Of a DNA stretch of 64,000 nucleotides, positions 1-8,336 are shown piece after piece; the first letter of the stretch is position 1; each line of letters begins with the position of its first letter. The translations under genes were made by a program, and so were the position numbers. Under the pieces are notes generated by a model that was not told the DNA's origin, searched no databases, and was given only the letters and a program-made list of their open reading frames with translations. Where the stretch lies: positions 1 to 64,000 of the forward strand of contig JACRCQ010000014.1 of NCBI GenBank assembly GCA_016218915.1. Reading direction: 5' to 3'. This stretch comes from Deltaproteobacteria bacterium (lineage in GTDB: Bacteria > Myxococcota_A > Polyangia > Polyangiales > Polyangiaceae).

Positions 1-141
1 AAAACGAGCTACAAATCACCCTCCCAACCTCCCCTCTCCCAGTGAACACCTCTGCCCTGCAAGGTAGACCCCAAGGGTTTCCCGCCCGCACACCAGGCAA
101 AACGAGCTACAAATCACCCTCCCAACCTCCCCTCTCCCAGT
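1..141. repeat. Direct repeat, two 43-bp copies spaced 98 bp apart
   Basis: Positions 1-43 and 99-141 are identical over 43 bases (both start AAAACGAGCTAC and end CTCTCCCAGT). The sequence following each copy is also weakly similar (CTCTG-CCC-GCAA core), so the unit may be about 98 bp with degenerate flanks. The second copy abuts the stop codon of the acyltransferase gene on the minus strand. The first copy starts at base 1, so the array may continue upstream. It looks like a non-coding tandem repeat. No short regular spacers are present, so it is not CRISPR-like. Confidence 0.85.
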
Positions 142-1217
142 CAAATTCTCTGGCCCGCAAATCGATCCTTGAGCTTGAGGAACGGACGCTCGAAATAGCG
201 GAACGAAAGCGACGCGACCGCTACGGACCCAGCGGTTGCGATCGCGAAGATGCCGAGAGTGTTGCCAGGCAATATCTGCTTGGCCGCTGTGATCGCGCTC
301 ACATGGATCAGGTAGATCCCGTAGCTGACCTGCCCCACATGGCGCACCGCTCGCAAGTCCGTGAACAGGCTCAAGCCGTGATCCCGACGTACGCACACTG
401 CTCCTGCCAGGAGCGTCATGGATGCATGAATGGCCGCCAGCGGCGCGCGCTCATACCCGACCAGAACCAGCAACACGGCCAGAGCCACAGGTGCGCTCCA
501 GCGGTGTCCGAGCACCGCACTCAGCGCCCGAAACGGCTTGGGGAAGTGCAGCCCATAGGCGAGCAGCGAGCCCATGCAGATCGGCGTAGCAATGCTGGTC
601 ACCATGCGATGCCCCAGCCCGCCCATGGGTAGAAAGCTCCCGAACATGCCGTATTCAGCCGCGGTGTCCACAACGAGCAGCGTGCTCATGAACAGCACGG
701 GAAGGTGCCAGGTTCGCCCCAGGCGGAGCACGGACGGCCACACGAGGTAGAACTGCTCTTCGGTCGCGAGCGACCAGGCAAATGCGAAGATGACAGGGAA
801 AGGGACTGCAAAGTCCACCAGCCAGTTCGACGTGTACGTGCCGTAGAAGACAAGGCTGTGGAAGAAGTGCGTTCGCGAAGGGCTATCGGCCACCAGCAGC
901 CAGGTGCGCAGCACGTACAGAATCAGCACTGCATAGTACAAGGGGAAGATCCGCAGGCTGCGACGCAGGTAGAACCTTCCCAGCGAGACGCGCCCGGTCT
1001 TTTCCTGCTCGCGCAGCAGCAGCGTGGTGATCAGCAGCCCGCTGATGGCAAAGAACAGATCGACCCCGAGCGGCCCTCTTCCCAGGATCCCTTCCAGGGG
1101 GCGCGGCGTGCTGTGATGCCAGATCACAGGCAGAATGCTCATGCACCGCAGGCCGTCGAGGGATGGGAAGTGAGACAGGGCGAGAAAGGTCGCGTGCTGA
1201 CAACGGGGAGCAGCCAC
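141..1217 (-). CDS. Acyltransferase 3 family membrane protein
   Basis: Predicted integral-membrane O-acyltransferase of the acyltransferase-3 (OafA/YrhL) family, which transfers acyl groups to cell-surface sugars or lipids. Near the N-terminus it has the family signature SLDGLR followed by a hydrophobic stretch and a His pair (VIWHHS), then GVDLFFAISGLLITTLLL and the RFYLRRSLRIFPLYY segment. About ten hydrophobic helices follow, and the C-terminus has the usual FRYFERPF motif. There are two in-frame GTG starts, at 1262 and 1217. The first would overlap the upstream gene by 37 bp, so I prefer 1217 (about 358 aa). It is the last gene of a minus-strand run. The substrate cannot be read from the sequence. 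Confidence 0.88.
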   Translation of the reverse strand: MAAPRCQHATFLALSHFPSLDGLRCMSILPVIWHHSTPRPLEGILGRGPLGVDLFFAISGLLITTLLLREQEKTGRVSLGRFYLRRSLRIFPLYYAVLILYVLRTWLLVADSPSRTHFFHSLVFYGTYTSNWLVDFAVPFPVIFAFAWSLATEEQFYLVWPSVLRLGRTWHLPVLFMSTLLVVDTAAEYGMFGSFLPMGGLGHRMVTSIATPICMGSLLAYGLHFPKPFRALSAVLGHRWSAPVALAVLLVLVGYERAPLAAIHASMTLLAGAVCVRRDHGLSLFTDLRAVRHVGQVSYGIYLIHVSAITAAKQILPGNTLGIFAIATAGSVAVASLSFRYFERPFLKLKDRFAGQRI

Positions 1218-1225
1218 GCAGACGC

Positions 1226-2452
1226 CTACTTGCCAGCATCCAAACGGAAGAGCGCCTTGCACCCCCGTCCCAAAGGCTCAGCTCCGAGCTTGACCTGGAG
1301 ATTGCACAAGGTCCTCGAGTGCGCGAGCTCTGCAGGCAGCCCTGTGACCAGGGCGCGCCTCGTGATCGTGTCCGCATGGTTCGCGAGCTGCTTCTGGCTC
1401 TCTTCGCTGAGCGCAAACGGCTTTTGCGTGAGCAGGCTCGTGACCTTGGGCGACAGCTTCTCAGCCTGCCCCCACAACCCTTCGGCCTTGCTGGCGGACC
1501 GCGCAAACAGGCTCCAAAGCCGCACGCCCGCTGGCGTGTCCTGGCAAGGGAAGGCCTTGTCGTCGATGGTAAGATCCTCGAGCGTGAGGCCGGCTCCTGC
1601 CACCCTGCGCAGCAGCGGCGCGGACGCACCTGCGGTCGCATCATCTGCCGGGGTGAGCTGTCCGGATTCGACGTGATCGGCCAATGCGGTGCAGCCAGCG
1701 ACATAGGCTTCGCGACGGCGCTGCTGAGCGCACTGATCCACGCGGGCCTGGAGCGCAGCCAGCTGCGGCGGACGCGCGTGCCTGCGATCCGCAGCCGGAA
1801 TGGAAGCATCTGCGCACGGGTCAGGGTTGGCCAGGGCAGCATCGAGACGCTTGCGCGACGCCACGGCCACGAGCCACCACCAGGCCGTGGCCGCGATGAC
1901 AGCGGACACGACAAAGCCCGCTCCCACGGAAACGACGACACGGACCAGCTTCCTGAGCCGGAATGACATTGCGAGCGCCCGATCGGCACGCACCGCGCTG
2001 ATGCACCGCTCCATCAAGTCCTGCCAGCGCGTCAGCTCATCGGCAAAGCTTCCCAGCGGGCCAGAGATGAAGTCATCGTCGTAGTGACGCGACGCCAGCC
2101 CTCGAAGGTAGGCTCCAGCCGTGCTGTCCTCGACGTGCAGCGATCGGGCCAGGAAGCTGTTGAAGCTCGACCCGTAGCGACGCGTGGTTTCGTGCGCGAG
2201 CTTCTGCTTGGGGCCGAGCTCGGCGAGCACTGCGTCGACCTCTTGCTGCGGCACCAGGGCGAGCACCTTGGCAGAGCCGACCGACGCAGCCCGCGCCGTG
2301 GCAGCCACGGCCTGGTTGAGCGCTGCGCGCAGCGCCTGCTCTGAGACCGCCTCGATGCCGGGCGTCCAGCGATCCAGCTCGAACTGCGCACGAGCCCGCG
2401 TCAGCGCCGCGAGCGCGTGGGTCGAGAAGACGGAGCCGAGGTCAGACGCCAT
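1226..2452 (-). CDS. Hypothetical membrane protein
   Basis: About 408 aa, no family recognised. The N-terminal 165 residues are predicted soluble and helical, and one strong transmembrane segment follows at about residues 170-198 (VVVSVGAGFVVSAVIAATAWWWL). A C-terminal domain of about 200 aa contains six or seven scattered cysteines (for example DQCAQQ, VAGCTAL, FPCQDT, TLCNLQ). These could form disulfides if the domain is periplasmic, giving an inside-out single-pass topology. ATG at 2452 lies 11 bp after the stop of the upstream Pro-rich protein, so the two are probably co-transcribed. A longer in-frame reading to 2647 would run through that neighbour and is rejected. Confidence 0.75.
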   Translation of the reverse strand: MASDLGSVFSTHALAALTRARAQFELDRWTPGIEAVSEQALRAALNQAVAATARAASVGSAKVLALVPQQEVDAVLAELGPKQKLAHETTRRYGSSFNSFLARSLHVEDSTAGAYLRGLASRHYDDDFISGPLGSFADELTRWQDLMERCISAVRADRALAMSFRLRKLVRVVVSVGAGFVVSAVIAATAWWWLVAVASRKRLDAALANPDPCADASIPAADRRHARPPQLAALQARVDQCAQQRRREAYVAGCTALADHVESGQLTPADDATAGASAPLLRRVAGAGLTLEDLTIDDKAFPCQDTPAGVRLWSLFARSASKAEGLWGQAEKLSPKVTSLLTQKPFALSEESQKQLANHADTITRRALVTGLPAELAHSRTLCNLQVKLGAEPLGRGCKALFRLDAGK

Positions 2453-2463
2453 GGCAGGTAGAG

Positions 2464-3270
2464 TCAGAATTCGAGCCCGTTGGCGGTCAGCGCGAGCCCG
2501 GAGGAGAGCTTCAACCTCATGCGCGCGGTCGCTCCGGGCGCCGGCGCTCCATTGATCGAAACATCGGTCGAGATGTTGGGAATGGCGATCACCAGCCCCA
2601 CCACGCCCACCACGACTCCCACGCCGGCCATTCCCACGCCGACCCACTTCATGTTGCGTCCGGTCGAGGGATCCCCGGACTCACCCGTCCCGTTGACGTA
2701 CGAGGGCTGCTCGGCATTGTGCTCGAGAATCGCGCCGAGCCCTGCGGTCATCAGCCCGGTCATCGCAAGAACGCCACCGCCGTAGCCCATCACGAATCCC
2801 GCGATCAGCGAGGTTCGCGACCCGACTTCAGCTCGGATCGTCGCTCGATTCTGCCCTGGGGGCAGCATGAACTGGTTGCTTTCGACCCAGCCTTCGCCCG
2901 CGATCTTGTAGACGAAACGCGGATCGAGCGCGACCTGGCAGGGACGCTCGCACACGAGCTGCCATCGGGTCTGGCCCTGCTCGATGATGTGGCGCAGCAG
3001 CGGTGCGTCGGCTGAAGGCGCGTAGTCCACGTCGACCAGAGGCGCTCTTGGCTGGGTCGGCGCAGGAGGAGCATTCGGATCCGGAGCCACCAGCGGTGCG
3101 CCAGGACCCGGCCCCGCGGGCGGTGCGCTGGTCGCGGCGTCGGGCGGAGGCGGAGGCGGCGGAAGCGGCGGCAAGCTGCCCGCAGCGGGAGGCGGCGTCT
3201 GCGCCATGGCCACAGGGCCAAGCGCAAGGAGGCCGAAGCAGACAGCAGCGCTCGCGGGCAGGCGATTCAT
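2464..3270 (-). CDS. Secreted Pro-rich envelope protein, hypothetical
   Basis: 268 aa. A signal peptide (residues 1-23, ending AMAQ) is followed by a Pro/Ala-rich linker (25-75) that includes a run of seven prolines. A beta-rich region then contains the Cys pair VCERPCQV (107-111). Two hydrophobic helices follow at about 154-182 and 208-230, then a short beta-rich tail. Proteins of this layout, with a PEGA-like region and two late helices, recur in myxobacteria beside Ser/Thr kinases, and here a kinase gene lies 48 bp upstream on the same strand. The specific function is unknown. The ATG at 3270 has a weak purine-rich site before it. Confidence 0.8.
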   Translation of the reverse strand: MNRLPASAAVCFGLLALGPVAMAQTPPPAAGSLPPLPPPPPPPDAATSAPPAGPGPGAPLVAPDPNAPPAPTQPRAPLVDVDYAPSADAPLLRHIIEQGQTRWQLVCERPCQVALDPRFVYKIAGEGWVESNQFMLPPGQNRATIRAEVGSRTSLIAGFVMGYGGGVLAMTGLMTAGLGAILEHNAEQPSYVNGTGESGDPSTGRNMKWVGVGMAGVGVVVGVVGLVIAIPNISTDVSINGAPAPGATARMRLKLSSGLALTANGLEF

Positions 3271-3317
3271 TCCCAGAGCATCCTATCAGAACCGCAACGC
3301 GGGCAAGTGCAAACGCC

Positions 3318-6300
3318 TCACTTGGCCACGTGCCGGATCGTGCCGTCGCCGCGGTTGGCCCAGTACACATGATGGTCGTCGACCGCGATCGCGCACGGGT
3401 CGTGCTGCCCAGAGCACAGCACCACGACCTCCTTGCCTTCGAGATCGCTCGCCGAGATCGCTCCGGCCTCGTCGCCCCAGTACACCTTGCCGCTCTGAAC
3501 CGCTCCGCAGGTGATCTTTGCGCCGTGGCGCGCGACCTCGGTGAGCGTGCCGTTCGACTTGTCGACCGCCATGACGATCAGGTCCGAGGCGCAGTACACA
3601 TGCCCTGCATCCTGGCCAATCAGACGCACATTGATGCCCTGGGCGAAGCGGTGCATGTCGTCGGCGGCGACCGAGGTGCGCTTGGCCGGCGGCGAGATGC
3701 GCGTCAGCAGAAGCTGCTTTGCGGTCGACTTCATCGTGAGAGCTTCCCTCCGCCCACTCTCGACCCAGTACACGTTCTGCTCGTCGACCATCACGCCGTG
3801 AAAGCGTCTGCGACGCCCTGGGAGCACCACCGGCGACCCCTCCCCTGACTTGCTCGCCACTGTCAGGTTCCCCTCGTGATCGGTCCAGAACGCGCTCGTT
3901 TCATCCACGGCGATGCTCAGCTCGTCCCACGAGAACACCGTCTCGCCGTCATCGCCCTTCTTCGACGATCGCCCGAGCTCCTGCATCCTGGCGCCAGCCT
4001 TGGTTACACGGGTCAGCGAGCCGAAGCCCGCGTTCGCGTACACCGCCGCGTCGTCCACTGCCAGACTCACGTGCGGCGAGCCAATCAGGTTCTCCACCAG
4101 GAAGCTCAGCCCGTAGCCGTCCTTTCGAACCTGCATCACGCTGAACTCGGAGATTGCCTCAGCCTCGGACTGCCCCGTGGTCTGGATCCAGTACACGCTG
4201 CTCTTGTCGCTCACGAGCTGGGTCGGGTTGTGCTGGCGCGTGGCAAGGATGAAGCCGCGCGCACGTCCCAGATCGTTGCGTCGCTTGATCAGCACCTGGG
4301 CCTCGAGCCGATCGCCTTGCGCCTGCCGCTGCGCAATCAGCTCGTCGAACGCCCACAAGCAGGTGTCGTCCACGCGGATGATCTCGCGCAGCAGCTGCTC
4401 GGCCACCCTGCGGTCTCCCACGGCCAGCGCCACCACCGCCGACTCCCGCAGGATCGCCCGCTGGTTGATCGGGTCAGTCACCTGCGTGGCCTGGGTCTGC
4501 AGGTACGTGATGCAATCGCGGATCATGGCCCGGCACGAGCTCATCGACGTGTGCACGTCGTGCTGCTCCAGGGGCGATTCGGGCGAAGGGAGGGTGCTGG
4601 GGCCTTCCAGAGGCGGGCTGGCACCGACCTGCATCTCGGTCACCGACGGGAACGGGCGGCGCATCGTCACTTCGTCGTCGGGCACCGATCGGGCCTCGGC
4701 TCGCGGCGGCGGAGGCGGCGGCGGTACTGTGGTCGCCTTTCGCACGGGCGGGGCCGGCAGCGGAGGGCGTGTGATGCGATCCCCAGGGCGGGGACGCAGG
4801 TACTCTTCGAGGGCTCGCTGCCGGGCGATCGGATTGGGAACAGCGGCTTCCAGCTCGCTGAGGAGCTGGGGCATGCGCGCTTCCAGAAGCTGCCTGGCGC
4901 GGGCAAGCTGCGCGTCCAGCTCCTCGGCCACAGGAGCCGCAGGCTTTTGCGAAGGTCGTGGATTGTAGGCCAGACGCGCGAGCTCCTGGGCAGCCCAGGG
5001 GTCTTCGGGCGCCGAGGTTGCCAGCTCGCGAAGCAGCTGCTCGGCTCGGGCAGTCTCGCCGATGCGCATGGCGATTCCCCAAGCCTCCTTGTACAGCTCG
5101 CGACGCCAATCCGGATCCCGGGTGGTCGCCGCTCTCCGATGGATCACCTCCACCAGATCGCGATCCCGCGAAGACAGCCGGAACAACCCCTCGAGCGCAC
5201 GCAGCGCCTCGTCGTCGTCCGCAACCAGCGTCAACGCCTTCTTGAGCGCAGCTTCAGCCCCTGCCCGATCCGCCACGAACTCGGCCAGCCAGCGAGCCAG
5301 CCGCTTGTGGTGCGAGCAGCCCAGCGCTGCGGGCAGGTCCCGGTGCTGCTCCAGCGCCTTGGCCAACGCTTTGGCCGCTTCCCCCCAGGAGCGATTGCGA
5401 ATCGCCGTGCGCTCGAGCGCAACGAGCACATCCGGGTCGGTCAGATCCACAAGCAGCGACTCCTCGAGCACCCGCTGCGCGCGCCCTGTCAGATGCAGCT
5501 TCTCGTCGAGCACCCGGGCCAGCGCCCGCTGCAGCCGCGCCTTGTGATCGGGCCGGGTCGCCAGGCCGAGGCGCTTCATCTGCAGCGCGACCCACGACGC
5601 ATGATCATCCAGGGAGTCGTAGAGCGACGCCAAGGCCTCGGCAGCCTGCTCGAACCGATCGAGATCCGCGCACAACGCCCTGAGCTCTGCAGAAGCTTCT
5701 GCCGGGGCTCGCTCTCCCTGCGTCGCCACGCGAAGGATCTCCACGTCGCGCAGAGACGATCGCGCGGCTGCGACGTCGTCGAGCAGCGCCTGGCAGCTCG
5801 GGTGCCTGGCCTCAGGCGTTTTGGCGCACGCGCGCAGCACCACGCGATCGAGCGCATCCGGGATTCCCCCACGCAGGGTGCGCATGGCAGGAATCGGCTG
5901 CAGCGCGTGGAGCTTCGCGAATCCCGCGAGGCGCTCGTCCTCCGAAATGCCCCGCGGCAGGGCAAAGGGCACGCTTCCGGTCAGCATCTTGAACAGCAGG
6001 ATGCCGAGCGCATAGATGTCCCCTTGGGGCTTGGACCAGTCGCCGTCGGAGAACAGCTCGGGCGCCAGGTAGGTGAGAGTTCCGTAGAAGCCCTGACCGG
6101 GCTGACGCCACCGCGCGCCCGACTTGTCCTTGCAGGCCAGGCCGAAGTCCACGAGCTTGGCGATGCCGCTGGAATCCACCAGCACGTTGGAGGCCTTGAT
6201 GTCCCGATGCATCAGGCCAGCCTCGTGCGCTGCCTTCACCCCCTCGACCACCATGCAGTACAGATCGAGCGCTTCCTCGATCAGGATCTTGTTTCTCCGC

Positions 6301-6686
6301 TTCTTGAGGATCGCATCGAGCGTCTCGCCCACAAAGGGCTCCATCACCACACCAGCGTAGTCCTCGCGAACGATCACGCGCTCCACGCCGAGCACGTTGC
6401 CGTGACGGATGCGCACCAGCGCGAACGCCTCGTCGATCACCGCCTGCTTGACCTCGCGATCCGGATCAAAGCGCGCGTCCAGGATCTTCACGGACACCTG
6501 CCGGCTCGTGTCCAGGTCCCGCGCCAGGTACCACGTCCCCCAGCCCGTGCTGCCGGTGCGCTTCTCAACCTGGTAGCGATCGTCGATCACGCCTGGGCCC
6601 AGGGTCCGGCCGCAGGTGAAGCAGGCGACTGCGTCAAACTCATTGACAGCTTTGCACCCGGTCCAAGGGCAGGGCCTGGTCAACAT
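3318..6686 (-). CDS. Ser/Thr protein kinase with N-terminal zinc ribbon and C-terminal propeller
   Basis: About 1122 aa eukaryote-like kinase. It opens with a four-Cys zinc-ribbon-like motif (C6, C11, C22, C25). The kinase domain follows at about residues 38-300: glycine-rich loop GSTGWG, ATP-binding Lys67 (VSVKIL), catalytic loop HRDIKASN (His160-Asp162) and DFG at 180-182. A long helical region resembles TPR repeats. An Ala/Pro-rich linker follows, then a C-terminal domain of short repeats with the pattern D-x-x-x-VYW (NVYWVES, KVYWGDE, HVYWANR), as in six-bladed beta-propellers. No transmembrane helix is evident, so it is probably cytoplasmic. GTG at 6704 is an alternative start. The substrate is unknown; the propeller may be the ligand- or partner-sensing part. 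Confidence 0.92.
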   Translation of the reverse strand: MLTRPCPWTGCKAVNEFDAVACFTCGRTLGPGVIDDRYQVEKRTGSTGWGTWYLARDLDTSRQVSVKILDARFDPDREVKQAVIDEAFALVRIRHGNVLGVERVIVREDYAGVVMEPFVGETLDAILKKRRNKILIEEALDLYCMVVEGVKAAHEAGLMHRDIKASNVLVDSSGIAKLVDFGLACKDKSGARWRQPGQGFYGTLTYLAPELFSDGDWSKPQGDIYALGILLFKMLTGSVPFALPRGISEDERLAGFAKLHALQPIPAMRTLRGGIPDALDRVVLRACAKTPEARHPSCQALLDDVAAARSSLRDVEILRVATQGERAPAEASAELRALCADLDRFEQAAEALASLYDSLDDHASWVALQMKRLGLATRPDHKARLQRALARVLDEKLHLTGRAQRVLEESLLVDLTDPDVLVALERTAIRNRSWGEAAKALAKALEQHRDLPAALGCSHHKRLARWLAEFVADRAGAEAALKKALTLVADDDEALRALEGLFRLSSRDRDLVEVIHRRAATTRDPDWRRELYKEAWGIAMRIGETARAEQLLRELATSAPEDPWAAQELARLAYNPRPSQKPAAPVAEELDAQLARARQLLEARMPQLLSELEAAVPNPIARQRALEEYLRPRPGDRITRPPLPAPPVRKATTVPPPPPPPRAEARSVPDDEVTMRRPFPSVTEMQVGASPPLEGPSTLPSPESPLEQHDVHTSMSSCRAMIRDCITYLQTQATQVTDPINQRAILRESAVVALAVGDRRVAEQLLREIIRVDDTCLWAFDELIAQRQAQGDRLEAQVLIKRRNDLGRARGFILATRQHNPTQLVSDKSSVYWIQTTGQSEAEAISEFSVMQVRKDGYGLSFLVENLIGSPHVSLAVDDAAVYANAGFGSLTRVTKAGARMQELGRSSKKGDDGETVFSWDELSIAVDETSAFWTDHEGNLTVASKSGEGSPVVLPGRRRRFHGVMVDEQNVYWVESGRREALTMKSTAKQLLLTRISPPAKRTSVAADDMHRFAQGINVRLIGQDAGHVYCASDLIVMAVDKSNGTLTEVARHGAKITCGAVQSGKVYWGDEAGAISASDLEGKEVVVLCSGQHDPCAIAVDDHHVYWANRGDGTIRHVAK

Positions 6687-6776
6687 GGCCGCCCAGCATA
6701 GCACCTACCGAGTGCAAGCAGCCCTGCATCCGCGGCCCGCTTTCCTCTCCACGCAAGCAGCGGCCGTCGTTGCTCT

Positions 6777-8252
6777 CTACGGCCCTGCCGACGCGTCCAG
6801 CTGGGGCAGGACCCGCATGGGCAGCGCGATCAAATGCAGCCCCACGCCGTCGAAGTACGGATTGGTGCCGCCGTCCGGATCATGCAGCTGCGCTGCGCCC
6901 TTCGTCGCATCCCCCACCAGCGCCACCAGATAGTCCGTTCCCTTGTTCCAGAACGTGTGGGGCAGCCCGGTGCTGTCCGAAAGGTCCTGCACCACGGCCA
7001 GCGACAGCGTGAGCGGGTGCGCCACACCTCCGTCTTCCATCGGCGAAAGCAGCGTGAACCCGTTCTTCTCGTACTCGATCAGATCCTTGTCCTGCACTCC
7101 AGGAACGGCGATCGGCACATCGCTCGCTCGCAACGTCAGGAACGGATCGCCATCGAGCAGTGTCTGTCCGGTCCCAGGATTGGCGAAGCTGCCGTACAAG
7201 AGCCGAAGCTTGCCGGACTGCCCGGCATCGCCCCCATTGCCCAGCAGCACGCTGTCCGCAGACTCGGAGAAGTGCGCAGCCCGCACGCGCACGTAGCCTT
7301 GCGCAGGCGCGTCCACCCCGAGCGGGTAGGGATCAAACGTCCTGATCGCCAACTTGCCTTCAGTCTTGACGTCGCCGCCACACCGCTCTGGGGTCGCCCC
7401 GCCGGCGCTTTCCAGGCATCCATGCACGACCAGCACGGCCGCCGCCTCCATTGCCGTTGCGTTGATCGACACCTCGGGCAGGCTCACGTAGTCCTCGGGC
7501 AGAAGACACCAGCTGTCCGTGCAAACCAGCTGCGAGCAGGTCTTGTCGTCCTTGCCCGCCAGGCGATCCACGCGCAGCAGGTACGGCACCAGGCGCACAG
7601 CGCCTTGTCCCAGCACGTTCTCTGCGTTGCGAAGCAGTAGCGCGCTGCCAGGGGCCACGCCCACCGTGTTGCTGTGAGGCATCACCGCAGCCGGATCGCT
7701 GGGAAGAGGTGCGATGTCCACGAACTCGCCGGTGTCCACCTGCTTGAAGCACACGCGGAACGGCCACAGGTTGGCCGACGCATGCACGATCGCCAGCGTC
7801 AGCTCCTCGCGCAGGAGCATGGAGGCATCTCCAGGGCCTTCCCCTGCCTCTGGCGACGTGGGGCCTGTGTCCGCGAAACCCTGGCCGCAGTACTGCAGCT
7901 CGCACGACAGCAGCGCCTGGAAGAGCGCGTTGTCAGAGCACTCTCCCGCGTCCTTCCCAAAGCAGGCGGCGCATTGCGTGTCCCGCGAGCAGCTCGTGTA
8001 CTGGTTGCAGCAATTCTTGGCAAGGCAAGGCTCGATCGATGGGCTGCCCGGACAGCTCGCGCTCGGCGACGGCCCGCCCGCTGCGGCGTCCTCCGATTCC
8101 ATCGCGCTGCACCCTCCGGTGCTTGCCGTTCCGATCGCCGCGCCGACCGCTCCCACACACAAGGAAACGCTCACGGCCATCCAGCTTCGGTGCCAGAAAG
8201 GCGACGGCATGTCGTGGTCCCCGCGCTGCCCGCCCGATCGAGTGCGTTGCAT
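6777..8252 (-). CDS. Secreted lipoprotein, paralogue of the 10264-11577 gene
   Basis: About 491 aa. The ATG at 8252 is chosen because AGGAG lies 6 bases upstream. A hydrophobic N-terminal segment ends in a lipobox-like STGGC. A cysteine cluster (CLAKNCCNQYTSC, CAACFGKDAGEC) follows and is absent from the paralogue. Two similar beta-rich halves come next, each holding motifs shared with the paralogue: VHASANLWPFR, MPHSN, VGVAPGSAL, RVRAAHFSESAD, LTLSLAVVQDLSD and VALVGDAT. The VHASANLWPF and RAAHFSESAD phrases are reminiscent of DUF4397-type repeats, but I cannot confirm that family. Likely an outer-membrane-anchored or surface protein of unknown role. It is divergent from the lipoprotein at 8337. 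Confidence 0.82.
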   Translation of the reverse strand: MQRTRSGGQRGDHDMPSPFWHRSWMAVSVSLCVGAVGAAIGTASTGGCSAMESEDAAAGGPSPSASCPGSPSIEPCLAKNCCNQYTSCSRDTQCAACFGKDAGECSDNALFQALLSCELQYCGQGFADTGPTSPEAGEGPGDASMLLREELTLAIVHASANLWPFRVCFKQVDTGEFVDIAPLPSDPAAVMPHSNTVGVAPGSALLLRNAENVLGQGAVRLVPYLLRVDRLAGKDDKTCSQLVCTDSWCLLPEDYVSLPEVSINATAMEAAAVLVVHGCLESAGGATPERCGGDVKTEGKLAIRTFDPYPLGVDAPAQGYVRVRAAHFSESADSVLLGNGGDAGQSGKLRLLYGSFANPGTGQTLLDGDPFLTLRASDVPIAVPGVQDKDLIEYEKNGFTLLSPMEDGGVAHPLTLSLAVVQDLSDSTGLPHTFWNKGTDYLVALVGDATKGAAQLHDPDGGTNPYFDGVGLHLIALPMRVLPQLDASAGP

Positions 8253-8336
8253 GAGTTCTCCTACGATAGCGCAAACCACGACCACGCGCACATAGGCTCG
8301 CGCCAGAGCCGCATTCCCGATGCTACGATCGGGCCG

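Noticed and set aside
3876..6701. 941-aa plus-strand open frame
   Set aside because: Antisense shadow of the zinc-ribbon kinase. It is Arg/His/Gln-rich with no family motifs, as expected from high GC on the reverse strand.
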